Source of the DNA: Thecamonas trahens ATCC 50062
Taxonomy: Eukaryota > Apusozoa > Apusomonadida > Apusomonadidae
Reading direction: 5' to 3'
Assembly: GCF_000142905.1 (NCBI RefSeq)
Contig: NW_013657675.1
Span: 100,389-136,986, forward strand
DNA length: 36,598 bases
Numbering within the stretch: position 1 is the first letter of the stretch; every line of letters starts with the position of its first letter. Both the position numbers and the translations under genes were made by a program. Under the pieces are notes generated by a model. That model saw nothing but the letters and a program-made list of their open reading frames with translations, did no database searches and was not told where the DNA came from. This document shows positions 10,271 to 18,800 of this stretch, piece after piece.

Positions 10271-11131
10271 ATGGCGACGGGTCTGCGATGGCTGGTGGCG
10301 TCACAGGGCGATGCCAAGCACATTGGATGGGCCCATCCACTGGTGGCGTGTGTGGTGTACTACCTGGCTGTCGTGCCTGCGTCGTGGTGGGCGAGCGTGT
10401 GGCTAGGTGGCACAGCGAGTGGCGGCAGAGGCGACAGCGGAGGCGACCAAGGTGTGACGGGCTACGAGCTAGGCTACTGGCCGGGCGTGTGCAAGGGACT
10501 GGTGGCGTATTTGGCTGTTCTCCTCGGCTCGAGGCTGGTGACCAAGGGCTCGGTGGTGCTGTATGAGTTCATGTGGGGCTGCAACGTGGCGCTCGTTCTT
10601 GGCGCCCTTGCCGGAGCCACCGGAAACGCCTTGCTGCTCGCTGGCGCTGTCGTCTCGGTGGCGGTCGATCAGGTCATGTGGTATGTCGACATTGCGGCCT
10701 ACGTCATCACGGGCTCCTTTCCCATCGGCGTGGCAAAGTATCTCATCTGGCCCACCACCGGATGGGTCCAGCGCGCCACCTCCGGTCATCACCTCGCCTT
10801 TATCCCGCTCGCGCTGTGGATGCTTGGCGAGGCGCAGACTGGTTTTCCGCCGGGCACCTTTGCGCTCTCGATCGTGGTGCTGGTGGTCGAGGGCGGAGCC
10901 ACGCGGCTCCTGGCCCCGTTCTCTATTGTGTATCCCTCGCGGCCGCCGCTCATGCTCAACATCAACCTCACCCACGAGTGCTGGACGGACGTCCCCTTCG
11001 CCCTGCTGCACATTGCCGACGGCGCGTCGTTTCTCCCCGCCATGGCCTGGCTCGTCACCGTCTGGTCGTCGACCAACGCCATCTGCTACGCCGTCCTGCT
11101 CGCCATCGAGTCAGTTGTCTACGGCGTGTGA
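10271..11131 (+). CDS. Polytopic membrane protein, unknown family
   Basis: 286 residues with about seven hydrophobic segments (near residues 20-42, 75-95, 105-120, 123-150, 175-190, 200-215 and 255-284). Conspicuous polar or aromatic motifs sit inside or beside the membrane spans: DQVMWYVD, GVAKYLIWP, SGHHLAFIP and HECWTD. Several acidic and His residues near membrane faces could bind a metal or substrate. I do not recognise the family. Start is the ATG at 10271, with a GTG three codons before it. It follows the ankyrin fusion gene on the same strand after 111 bp. Confidence 0.7.
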   Translation: MATGLRWLVASQGDAKHIGWAHPLVACVVYYLAVVPASWWASVWLGGTASGGRGDSGGDQGVTGYELGYWPGVCKGLVAYLAVLLGSRLVTKGSVVLYEFMWGCNVALVLGALAGATGNALLLAGAVVSVAVDQVMWYVDIAAYVITGSFPIGVAKYLIWPTTGWVQRATSGHHLAFIPLALWMLGEAQTGFPPGTFALSIVVLVVEGGATRLLAPFSIVYPSRPPLMLNINLTHECWTDVPFALLHIADGASFLPAMAWLVTVWSSTNAICYAVLLAIESVVYGV

Positions 11132-11279
11132 CGCCATCGCCCCATCCGGACTCCTCGGCACACTCTGAGACGTACGCGGCCGGCCTCGACGCTTGTGGTG
11201 TCCACGCTTCTCTTCACGCACGCTTTTTTTACAGCAGCTAATCTCGGAGCAAGCAGCGAGCAGCACGCAACACGCAACA

Positions 11280-11510
11280 ATGTCGGCTCGTATCGGCGTT
11301 CCTGTCATGATGGTGGGTACCGCTTTTGGCACCGCGCTTGTCGTCCGCGGCCTCTTGGCTGCATCGTCGCGCCATCGGCTGATGTCTGGCGCAGGCGGCT
11401 TTTCCATCTCGGCCGCGCCGCACTCGTTTGAGCCTTCGGCGCCGCAGCACGAGGACCACCTGCGCGCCCGTGTCATTCCCAACTCGCCGACGACGCGCAC
11501 GCACGCCTGA
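11280..11510 (+). CDS. Small membrane-anchored protein, paralog 1 (QHEDHL motif)
   Basis: 76 residues. One predicted transmembrane helix or targeting segment (residues ~5-27), then a Ser/Gly/Ala linker, then a C-terminal tail with EPSAPQHEDHLRARVIPNSP. The tail is nearly repeated in the next gene downstream, which supports both as real coding genes. The TM plus short polar tail could suit a mitochondrial inner-membrane or respiratory accessory subunit, but that is a guess. I know no matching family. Confidence 0.7.
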   Translation: MSARIGVPVMMVGTAFGTALVVRGLLAASSRHRLMSGAGGFSISAAPHSFEPSAPQHEDHLRARVIPNSPTTRTHA

Positions 11511-11580
11511 TGGCGATGGTCACGAGTCTGGAGCACCATCCAGAGTCTCTAGCTCCCTACCAAGTTCATGTCTATGGTTG

Positions 11581-11651
11581 ATGTGTGTGGGCCGCGCTGG
11601 ATGTGTGTGGGCCGCGCTGGATGTGTGGGTCGCGCTGGATGTGTGCGGGCC
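11581..11651 (+). repeat. Short tandem repeat, 20-bp unit
   Basis: Two identical 20-bp units (ATGTGTGTGGGCCGCGCTGG), then an 18-bp variant and a partial fourth copy. It lies between the two small paralogous genes, about 95-165 bp upstream of the second start codon. Confidence 0.9.
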
Positions 11652-11746
11652 AGATGTTGCTAAAACCGGACCCGATTTCACGTTGCTTGCAATCATTCTT
11701 TGTTCGCGCTCCTTTTCTTGACCACGCAGCAGACCATCACCTCACC

Positions 11747-11968
11747 ATGTCCAAGCTTATGTACGCTGAAGGCGCCATGGTTGTAGGCGCCGCCGTGGCC
11801 GCCGCCATGATCGCACGAACGACCGCCGCCCGGATGGGTATTGTCTTTGTGCCGAGAGCCTCGTCGTCGACCGCGCACTCGCACGAACCGCATGCGCCGC
11901 CGCAGCATGAGGACCACCTCCAGGCTCGACTTGTGCCTCGGGCCCCGCCCAAGCCAGGCAGACCGTGA
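11747..11968 (+). CDS. Small membrane-anchored protein, paralog 2 (QHEDHL motif)
   Basis: 73 residues starting MSKLM. An Ala/Val/Met-rich hydrophobic helix (residues ~7-28) is followed by a basic stretch and the tail HEPHAPPQHEDHLQARLVP. It has the same size, layout and C-terminal motif as the gene at 11280-11510, so the pair is a tandem duplication. The hydrophobic halves have diverged far more than the tail, which points to selection on the tail. Start context is CACCATGT. It converges with the thioesterase gene, 94 bp between stops. Confidence 0.7.
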   Translation: MSKLMYAEGAMVVGAAVAAAMIARTTAARMGIVFVPRASSSTAHSHEPHAPPQHEDHLQARLVPRAPPKPGRP

Positions 11969-12062
11969 TGCCAACCACAGTGCCAGCCGTAGCAGCGTTC
12001 ATCGATCGGCGGTGTCTCTTGGCGGGGCGTCGTTCAAACAATAACACATCAAGGCTTTTGAC

Positions 12063-12869
12063 TCACAGCTGGCGCGACAGCGGAAAGATGTGGGCCAGCC
12101 ACTTGTCGAGGGCAACGACTTGGTCGATGTCGACAGAGTGCCCGAGGCCGTCCCACTCGACTAGGTCCGAGCCAGAGAGCTCCGGCCAGGCGGCACGGAT
12201 GCGGTCCCAGCCGGGCTTGGCCCACGCAAGCGGGACCATCGGATCCTCGCGGCCGTGGTGGATGAGGAGCGGCGGAAGCGAGGCTGCAGAGCTAGCCGTC
12301 GCAAGCTCGACCGACTCGGTGGCAGCAAGAACGTACGACGACCAGCAGACCAGGCCGGCGAGGCCGAGCTCGGCCCGCAGCGCCGCGTACAGCGCCATGG
12401 CGCCGCCCTGAGAGAAGCCGCCGAGCACAATCGGCAGCCGCTGACCATCATTGGCCAGATCAGCGTCGAGGCCCGACCGCAGTAGCGCCCGCTCTTCGGC
12501 CACCAGCTCAATGATGTCCTGCGCCGACGCAGCGATGCCCTCGACGTCCTCGGCAGCCTCGGGCCCGTCGGCGCCGATGCGGTCGAGCGAGGCAATGTCA
12601 TACCAGCCAGGCATGACCATGCCACCGTTGACGGTGATCGGTCGCTCCGGCGCGTCCGGGAGGACCACCCGGATGTGCTCGCCAAGCTTGGACTCGCCGA
12701 ACAGCTGTGTCGCCTGGAACAGCGGCGCAAAGCCATCAGGTGAGTCGCCGAGGCCATGGAGCCACACGATAGTGGCCTTGTGCTCGCCCGCCGGCTCGAG
12801 CACCTTGCGGGCCAGCGTCGAGCCCTGCCGCGCCGCCTTGGCCGTCAGAGTAGCAAACGTCCTCAGCAT
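12063..12869 (-). CDS. Acyl-protein thioesterase / lysophospholipase (LYPLA-like)
   Basis: 268 residues; alpha/beta-hydrolase of the acyl-protein thioesterase family, which removes palmitate from protein cysteines or acts on lysophospholipids. Visible motifs: oxyanion region WLHGLGDSPDGF, nucleophile elbow GGFSQGG (Ser153), GREDPMVP (Asp209) and GLGHSVD (His244), a complete Ser-Asp-His triad. The chosen ATG at 12869 gives MLRTFATLTAKAARQGSTLARKVL, an Arg-rich, acid-free N-terminus typical of a mitochondrial presequence. An ATG 14 codons upstream (12911) is also in frame and would bury that signal. It diverges from P5CS, another enzyme that is usually mitochondrial. Confidence 0.9.
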   Translation of the reverse strand: MLRTFATLTAKAARQGSTLARKVLEPAGEHKATIVWLHGLGDSPDGFAPLFQATQLFGESKLGEHIRVVLPDAPERPITVNGGMVMPGWYDIASLDRIGADGPEAAEDVEGIAASAQDIIELVAEERALLRSGLDADLANDGQRLPIVLGGFSQGGAMALYAALRAELGLAGLVCWSSYVLAATESVELATASSAASLPPLLIHHGREDPMVPLAWAKPGWDRIRAAWPELSGSDLVEWDGLGHSVDIDQVVALDKWLAHIFPLSRQL

Positions 12870-13298
12870 GCTGTTACGGTGAGACGGGTGGAGTATGGAG
12901 CCATGGTGCACGGTGTGGGCGTGGGCGTGGGTTGGGCGAGGGTGTGGGTGGTGCGGGGGTGACCGGCGAGCGGCGGATCTTGGACGGCATTCACCTCCGC
13001 CACCCGCACCGACTCCCCGGGGGGTATGGGCCAGTACACGGACACGGGTGTGTGATCAAGGGCATCGACGTTGCAGCTTGGTACGGGTATGTCGGGCATC
13101 CATGTTGAGGGCGGTACTTTTTGTATGCGCTCAATTTCCGCGCGCTTTTGTGTGTTTTCATGCCTCCGTCACCGCCTACGTCATTTCCACGTGGACGAAA
13201 CATTGGGCGGCTTAAAACAGGCCGCCATCCCGTGCGGCCAACGCGGTGGCGGAGCGAAGCACCCAACCTCATCGCCCGACCCCCAAGTCGAAGTAGGC
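12870..13298. promoter_or_regulatory. Divergent promoter region, thioesterase / P5CS
   Basis: 429 bp between two start codons. A TACGTCA (CRE-like, 13177-13183) and a palindromic CCACGTGG G-box (13187-13194) lie 4 bp apart, about 105-120 bp upstream of the P5CS ATG, with an inverted CCAAT (ATTGG, ~13204) next to them. These are motif matches only. The rest is GT/GGGCGTGG-rich with no coding sign. Confidence 0.4.
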
Positions 13299-15621
13299 AT
13301 GGCGATGCAAACCAAGGCGTTGCGGGCGCGGCTTGCGTCTGCCAAGCGCATTGTGATCAAGGCCGGCACGTCGGTCGTGTCCAAGGACGATGGCCTCCCG
13401 TCGCTGACCCGCCTCGGCGGCCTTGTCGAGCAGATTGCCGAGCTGACCGCGACTGGCAAAGAAGTCCTTTTTGTCTCGTCGGGCTCGGTTGGCGTCGGCC
13501 GCAACATGCTCCGCCGCCAGCTGATGGCCCAGGCCTCGATGTCGGCGCATCTTTCCGGCAAGTGGACTGAGAGCAAGCTCGTCGAGGCGCTTGGCCGCAA
13601 GCAGACCTCGTACTCGGCGGCGTGCGCCGCGGCGGGCCAGCTTGGTCTGATGTCGCTCTACGACACGCTGTTTGCCACCCACAACGTGGCGGTGGCCCAG
13701 CTGCTGGTCACCTCGACTGAGTTTGCCCACCCCGAGGCGCGCGCCAACATGCGGTCGTCGCTGGAGACCATGCTCGCTTGCGGCCTCATGCCCATCATCA
13801 ACGAGAACGATGCAGTCTCGGCCAGTGGCCCGGTCTCACCGAAGACGGCGCTGGCGAATGCTCGTTCCGCGACAATGACATGCTCGCGGCGTTGGTTGCC
13901 CGCGAGATCGAGGCCGATCTCGTCCTCTTCCTCTCGGACGTCGACGGCCTCTACACCATGGCGCCGTCGGAGCCGGGTGCACAGCGGATCTCGCTCTACT
14001 CGCGGATCCACGCACAGGCGCAAATTGGAGCCAACTCGACGAACGGGCGTGGCGGGATGCGGGCCAAGCTGCACGCTGCGATGGTGGCGCTCGATGGCGG
14101 CCCGTTCTCGACCGAGGGCGTGAACGGCCCCGACGCGGTCGCCATCCTCTCCGGCTACGTGCCTGGATGCATCACCCAGCTGCTTGCCGGTGAAGACGTT
14201 GGCACTGTGTTTGTGACTGCCGCCGAGGAGGCCCGCCTCGAGGCCGAGGCCGTGGCCGAGGCCGAGGCTTCCGGGCTCGGCTCGGGACCTTCGACGCCAC
14301 GCGGTCCCTCCGCCATTGCCCGCGCTGCCCGTGTTGGCGGCCGCGCGCTCGCCACCGCTCCGGCGGCTACCCGCGCCAGCATCCTTGAGCGGCTGGCGGA
14401 CCTGATGGAGGAGTCGGAGGCAGAGCTGATGCTTGCCAACAAGCGCGATCTGGCGGCTGCTGCCGAGTCTGGCCTCGACGGCCCGCTGCTGAAGCGGCTC
14501 AAGCTGACTCCGGGCAAGCTTGCCAGCGTGATTGGCGGCGTGCGTGAGCTCGCGCGCCAGTGTGACCCGCTCGGCAAACAGGTAAGCGCGACGTCGCTCT
14601 CGAACAGCCTCGAGCTGGAGCAGATCTCTGTTCCGATCGGAGTCCTGCTCGTCATCTTTGAGTCGCGGCCCGACTGCCTGCCGCAGATTGCGGCACTCGC
14701 GATCCGGTCCGGCAACGGGCTGGTGCTCAAGGGCGGGTCGGAGGCACGGCACTCGAACGTGCTGCTTCACTCGCTGGTGGCACGCGCCATCGAGAGGGGT
14801 CGAGCGGCGCTGTGCCCGGCAGCACGATTGCGCTTGTCCACTCGCGGGCAGCGATTGCGGACCTGCTCGAGTTGCAGCATGACATTGACCTGGTCATCCC
14901 GCGTGGCTCCGGCAAGCTCGTCAAGTACATCCAGGACTCGACCGCGATTCCTGTGCTCGGACACGCCGAGGGCGTGTGCCACCTTTACATCGACGCTGAC
15001 GCCGACCAGGAGATGGCTGTCCGTGTGGCGCTCGATGCCAAGACTTCGTACCCTGCGGCATGCAACGCTGTGGAGACGCTGCTGCTGCACAAGGCGACAC
15101 TGGAGAACCCGGATGTGGCGACGGCGGTGCTCCGTGCACTCGCGGCTGCCGGAGTCAAGATCCACGGCGGCCCGCGGGCTGCTGCAGCGGGCCTGGTCTC
15201 GTCGGCGGACGCACACTTTGACACCGAATATGGGAGCCTCGCGCTCTCGCTGGAGGTTGTGGACTCGCTGGAAGACGCCGTGGAGCACATCAACCAGTTT
15301 GGGTCCGGCCACACCGAGTCGATTGTGACGAACAACACGGACACGGCAGACATGTTTGTGGCGCAGGTGGATGCAGCGTGCGTGTTTGTCAACACATCGA
15401 CGCGGTTTGCAGACGGGACGCGGTTCGGGCTCGGGGCCGAAGTGGGGATCTCGACCGGGCGGATCCATGCGCGCGGACCTGTGGGGGTCAAGGGGCTCCT
15501 GACGACCAAGTGGATTCTCCACTCTGTGGCGGAGGACGGCGATTGCGTTGGCGACTACGAAGGTGATGCCAAGGACGGAGCGACAGCGCGGGTGTACACT
15601 CATGTCCACCACAAGGAATAA
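13299..15621 (+). CDS. P5CS: Delta-1-pyrroline-5-carboxylate synthase, two frameshifts
   Basis: Bifunctional enzyme of proline (and ornithine) synthesis: N-terminal glutamate 5-kinase and C-terminal gamma-glutamyl-phosphate reductase, about 774 residues when repaired. Kinase signs: RIVIKAGTSVVS, FVSSGSVGVG, INENDAVS, FRDNDMLAALVA, LFLSDVDGLY. Reductase signs: PIGVLLVIFESRPD, LVLKGGSEA, LVIPRGSGKLVKYIQ, the catalytic Cys in YPAACNAVETLL, and GLGAEVGISTGRIHARGPVG. Two single-base losses split the frame. One is near 13839-13840 (a CC before GAAGACGG, just after INENDAVS). The other is in the GGGG run at 14796-14799 (before the AVPGSTIALVHSR block). Both are in conserved parts and each is repaired by one base, so a sequencing error is likelier than a dead gene. 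An in-frame extension upstream to 13071 lacks family similarity. Stops 30 bp from the convergent SDR gene. Confidence 0.93.
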
Positions 15622-15651
15622 CATGCGAGCGTTTGATGGGGTGATCGGCTG

Positions 15652-16743
15652 TTAAAGCTCGATGGCGTCCGGGTCGGGCATGGGAAAGCGCGAGGACTCG
15701 GCGGCGGTGAGCGAGTAGGCCCAGAGTGCGGCGGCTGCGTCCATGTCGAGGGCTGCGGCGGTGGTCGGAGCCGGGCGGCACTCGGCGTGGTACTCGCCAG
15801 GCTCGGCATCGTCGTCGAGGGCGCAGTATAGCGAGGTCTGGGCTCCCTGCCAAGTGTTCTGGAAGACGATGGCGCGGAGCGGGGCAGTGACAGCAGCGAG
15901 AACAGTGTTGTGGCGGAGGAGCTCTGAGTTGACGGCGCCCGGGTGGAGCGAGTAGGCGCGGGCGGCAGAGTTGGCGGAGACCAGCTTGGCGTTGAGCAGG
16001 CGGGTGAAGAGGATGTTGGCGATCTTGGAACGGCCGTAGGCACGGACGCGGTCATAGTCAGCGGCGCTGGTGATCGGTAGCGGAGTGGAGTCAAAGCCAT
16101 GGGCGCTGGACGCAACGTTGACGATGCGGCCGCCAGCCTGGGAGATGTTGTCGAGAAGGCCAAGGGTGAACCACATGTGGCCGAGGTGGTTGACGCCCCA
16201 CTGGGTCTCGTGGCCCTGGACGGTGGTGCCCCACGGGCACATCATGATACCGGCGTTGTTGATGAGAATGGAGATAGAGACGCCCAGGTCGGAAATCGTC
16301 TCGACGGCGGCCTGGACCGACGCCAGATCGGCCAGATCCATGACCACAAGCTCAGCCGAGCCGCCGAGCCGAGCTGCGGCAACAACAGTCTCTTTGGCCA
16401 GCACGCCGCGCTGGGCAGTCCGACAGACCATGATGACGTGCGCGCCGACCGAGATCAACGCCTTGCACGTCTCCAGCCCGATGCCGGTGTTTGCTCCGGT
16501 AACCACTACCGTCTTGTGGCGGAGATCGGCCGAGTCGAGTGCCGTCGCCCGGCGCCCACGACCGACAAGATACGCGAGACCGGCACCGACCGCAGCAGCG
16601 CCAGCAGCGAGCGGGATCGAAAGGTGGCCCAGGCCCCAGGCGGCAGCCGAGGCAGCACCAGACGTGAGCAGCATGAGTGTAGACTGACCGACTGAAGACC
16701 GCAGCATCTGCATGGGCCGGGAGCGGGGCTGGAAGCGGGACAT
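15652..16743 (-). CDS. Membrane-anchored short-chain dehydrogenase (retinol-dehydrogenase-like)
   Basis: 363 residues. An N-terminal basic segment and hydrophobic stretch (~22-60) form a membrane anchor. A classical SDR Rossmann domain follows: TGANTGIG cofactor loop (82-89), VMDLADLASV (acidic site after beta-4), NNAG (162-165), NVASSAHG, and catalytic Tyr236 and Lys240 in YGRSK, then LHPGAVNSEL. The order resembles RDH11/WWOX-type NADP-dependent oxidoreductases acting on retinoid or lipid aldehydes; the substrate cannot be told from sequence. The start ATG (16743) lies 35 bp from a G18 run (C18 on the coding strand). Confidence 0.88.
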   Translation of the reverse strand: MSRFQPRSRPMQMLRSSVGQSTLMLLTSGAASAAAWGLGHLSIPLAAGAAAVGAGLAYLVGRGRRATALDSADLRHKTVVVTGANTGIGLETCKALISVGAHVIMVCRTAQRGVLAKETVVAAARLGGSAELVVMDLADLASVQAAVETISDLGVSISILINNAGIMMCPWGTTVQGHETQWGVNHLGHMWFTLGLLDNISQAGGRIVNVASSAHGFDSTPLPITSAADYDRVRAYGRSKIANILFTRLLNAKLVSANSAARAYSLHPGAVNSELLRHNTVLAAVTAPLRAIVFQNTWQGAQTSLYCALDDDAEPGEYHAECRPAPTTAAALDMDAAAALWAYSLTAAESSRFPMPDPDAIEL

Positions 16744-17270
16744 GGCGGCAGGCAGGGTGAGGAAGGTGGAGTCGAGGTGGGGGGGGGGGGGGGGGGTAAC
16801 ACGATCCGGCGAATTGGCCACCTGGNNNNNNNNNNNNNNNNNNNNNNNNNNNNNNNNNNNNNNNNNNNNNNNNNNNNNNNNNNNNNNNNNNNNNNNNNNN
16901 NNNNNNNNNNNNNNNNNNNNNNNNNGGGGGGGGGGGGGTTGGCCAACCCCAAGTCGGGTAGGGGGATGGGCACAGCTGCGATGACAAGCAGCTTGCTCGA
17001 GGCATGCAAGTACCCGGAGGTCGAGGCTGCGATATGGTCGTAGTGCGGCAGAGGTGGATAGGGATGACCAGCTGGTAGTGGGTGATGTTTGGGATGGGAC
17101 AACCGGCACGTGCGCGCGTGGGCAGAGGGGGAGAGCGTTGGCAGGGGGAGCAGCAGCCAACTGCTCAGCTCGACAGTTTGGCCGAGCGAGGGAGGGGGGG
17201 GGGGAACGGAGTCGGGGAGGACTTGACGGCAGCCGGAAGAGGAGGGGCAGATCGGGCGGTGTCGTGGGAA
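16744..17270. other. Intergenic region with assembly gap
   Basis: 527 bp between divergent genes. It holds a G18 run (16779-16796), 100 N (16826-16925) and a further G13 run (16926-16938), then GC-rich unique sequence with G tracts near 17190-17205. The round gap size suggests a placeholder, so the real distance is unknown. No gene is visible apart from the possible 5' extension of the next CDS from 17085. Confidence 0.85.
16826..16925. other. Assembly gap (100 N)
   Basis: Exactly 100 N flanked within 30 bp by poly-G runs on both sides. Sequencing probably failed at the homopolymer. Confidence 0.98.
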
Positions 17271-17999
17271 ATGGGGGCGTTTCTTCCATGGCTTGCCACC
17301 TTTGCGGCATTGGGCGTAGGGACTGTCTGCTTTTGGCGGTAGGTCGGCGAGTCGGGGGGTGGCGAGAGGGGGCGGGGGAGGGGAGGGGGAGGGGGAAACT
17401 CATCATCATGCGAGGGGCAATGCAGTGGTGGATGGGTGCTTCTCGATCTCCACCTCGAGCCGAAGAGCAAGGCCAAGTCTGGTACAATATGCCTCGTCAT
17501 GTCGTTTGTGCTTGGCGTGGCACTGTATCTGATTGATCCATGGATTGCCGACGTGTTGGAGCGCCGTGGGAGTGGCGGGTCGACTGGGAGCGGGAGCGAG
17601 CTGCCGAGCGAGCGGTCGGAGAGCTCATCCCATGCCGTGCCGGTGATTGGAGCGATGTCAATGTCTGAGGTGGCTCTGCTCGCGTTGCGGACGTATGTCA
17701 TGGGCATCATCTCGCTGACTGGATGGCGAGGTGTGTGGCTTCTGATAGATGTGGTGGTCGGCGATGACACGAGCTCGGCAACTGTGGCTGCACTCGGCAT
17801 GCACCTGTTGGGCTTTGGTTTTATGGCGGCACTCGGCGTGTCGACGACACTTATTGGCGCACCGATTGCGCACTTTTACGATGGTTACTTTGCGCTCGAG
17901 GGCTACAAGCTGGCTAGGAACGTGGTGTGGACCTCGCTTCGCGGCAGCAGGCGGTGGGGCACTGTGGCCGACGGCGAGTCCGGCCCGCCCGACGGCTAG
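17271..17999 (+). CDS. WRGxW-repeat membrane protein
   Basis: Spliced from 17271-17338 and 17426-17999, giving 213 residues with about five hydrophobic segments. Splicing rebuilds the motif CFWRGGWVLLDLHLE, which recurs in the second half as TGWRGVWLLIDVVVG. Each copy is followed by a similar hydrophobic helix, so the protein looks like an internal duplication. The two halves are joined by a Ser/Gly-rich polar loop (around 65-90). The doubled WRGxWxLLD pattern recalls the Fuseless family of polytopic membrane proteins, but I hold this only as a weak lead. The ATG at 17271 starts just before the first membrane helix; an in-frame ATG at 17085 would add a Gly/Arg-rich 62-residue leader. The stop codon overlaps that of the HD gene. 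Confidence 0.65.
17339..17425 (+). other. Intron of WRG membrane protein gene
   Basis: 87 bp, donor GTAGGT, acceptor AATGCAG, phase 2. Without splicing the frame stops at once (TAG at 17340). Splicing restores a WRG motif matching the one in the second half, which is independent support. Confidence 0.8.
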
Positions 18000-18685
18000 A
18001 GGTACACGATCTGGGCCAGCTCCCACATAATGCGCGGAACGTTGTAGCCATACAGCCGCGGGCCGATCGCTGCAAGCGTGGTGTAGAAGCCTGCCGGTGG
18101 GTGGACGGCGTAAACGCGGTCAATGTCTGCGCGGGCCATGCCGTGGTGAACTGTGCCCATGGTGGCGTCGATCCAGTCAGCCTTGCGGATGGCGTCGACA
18201 AAGGCGACGTGCTCCGGATCGAGCGCCTCATCCTTGCCGTCAAACGGAGTGATCTTGTGGTGATACACAATGGCGTCGACAACCATGGCCAGCTCGTCCT
18301 CGGTCAGTTCGCCCTCAAGCTCGTCGGCAGCGCGATGGCCCGAGGGGACGACGTAGTCGAGGCGGGCGTCGGTCCACAGGCCGATGTCGTGGTAGACAAG
18401 CGCGATGGCGGCCAGCTCCGAGGTTCGCGCATCGACGCGGCCGTGCCCGCCGAGAAAGTGCAGCGCGTAGCTAAGGACCCGCAGCACGTGATTGCGATAA
18501 CCATCAAAGTCGCCAGCGTCGATGACGGAGCGGAACGAGTTGAGGCGGGTGGTGACGACCTGGCCCACCTCGTCGCCCTTGCGTACGACATGGATGGTCG
18601 CCTGGCGGGAGTCAGCCAGCCGGCGGATCGCATAAGCCAGAACCAGTGTCAAGCTCACCACAGCTACGGTCTTGGCAAAACCCAT
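17996..18685 (-). CDS. HD-domain phosphohydrolase, membrane-anchored
   Basis: 229 residues. The N-terminus (residues 4-21) is a single hydrophobic helix ahead of Arg-Arg, a signal anchor. An HD-superfamily metal site follows: His66 (NHVLRV), His99-Asp100 (YHDIGLW), further His in YHHKIT, and Asp170 (KADWID). HD proteins of this kind hydrolyse phosphomonoesters, nucleotides or cyanamide-like substrates; the substrate is not readable here. The gene is head-to-head with RIO2 (115 bp) and tail-to-tail with the WRG gene, sharing a CTAG that carries both stop codons. Confidence 0.85.
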   Translation of the reverse strand: MGFAKTVAVVSLTLVLAYAIRRLADSRQATIHVVRKGDEVGQVVTTRLNSFRSVIDAGDFDGYRNHVLRVLSYALHFLGGHGRVDARTSELAAIALVYHDIGLWTDARLDYVVPSGHRAADELEGELTEDELAMVVDAIVYHHKITPFDGKDEALDPEHVAFVDAIRKADWIDATMGTVHHGMARADIDRVYAVHPPAGFYTTLAAIGPRLYGYNVPRIMWELAQIVYL

Positions 18686-18800
18686 GGTGATGGTATCTGG
18701 GTGACGGTGAGGTGCGTGGTCGTGCCCCACCCCACCGGTGGCCAGCCTCGGCTGGACCGGCCAGACTCGTCCACCCCACTTCGGCTCACGACGGCCCAAC
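18686..18800. promoter_or_regulatory. Short bidirectional promoter, HD gene / RIO2
   Basis: Only 115 bp separate the two start codons, so both promoters and 5' UTRs must fit here. It includes CCCCACCCCACCGGTGG and related GC-rich sequence. No TATA box is seen. Confidence 0.6.

Noticed and set aside
13071..13298. In-frame 5' extension of P5CS
   Set aside because: Residues do not resemble P5CS, and the first conserved kinase strand starts a few residues after the ATG at 13299. A presequence role cannot be fully excluded.
13299..15621. P5CS as a pseudogene
   Set aside because: Apart from two one-base losses the whole protein is conserved, with catalytic residues intact. A decaying gene would show substitutions and stops.
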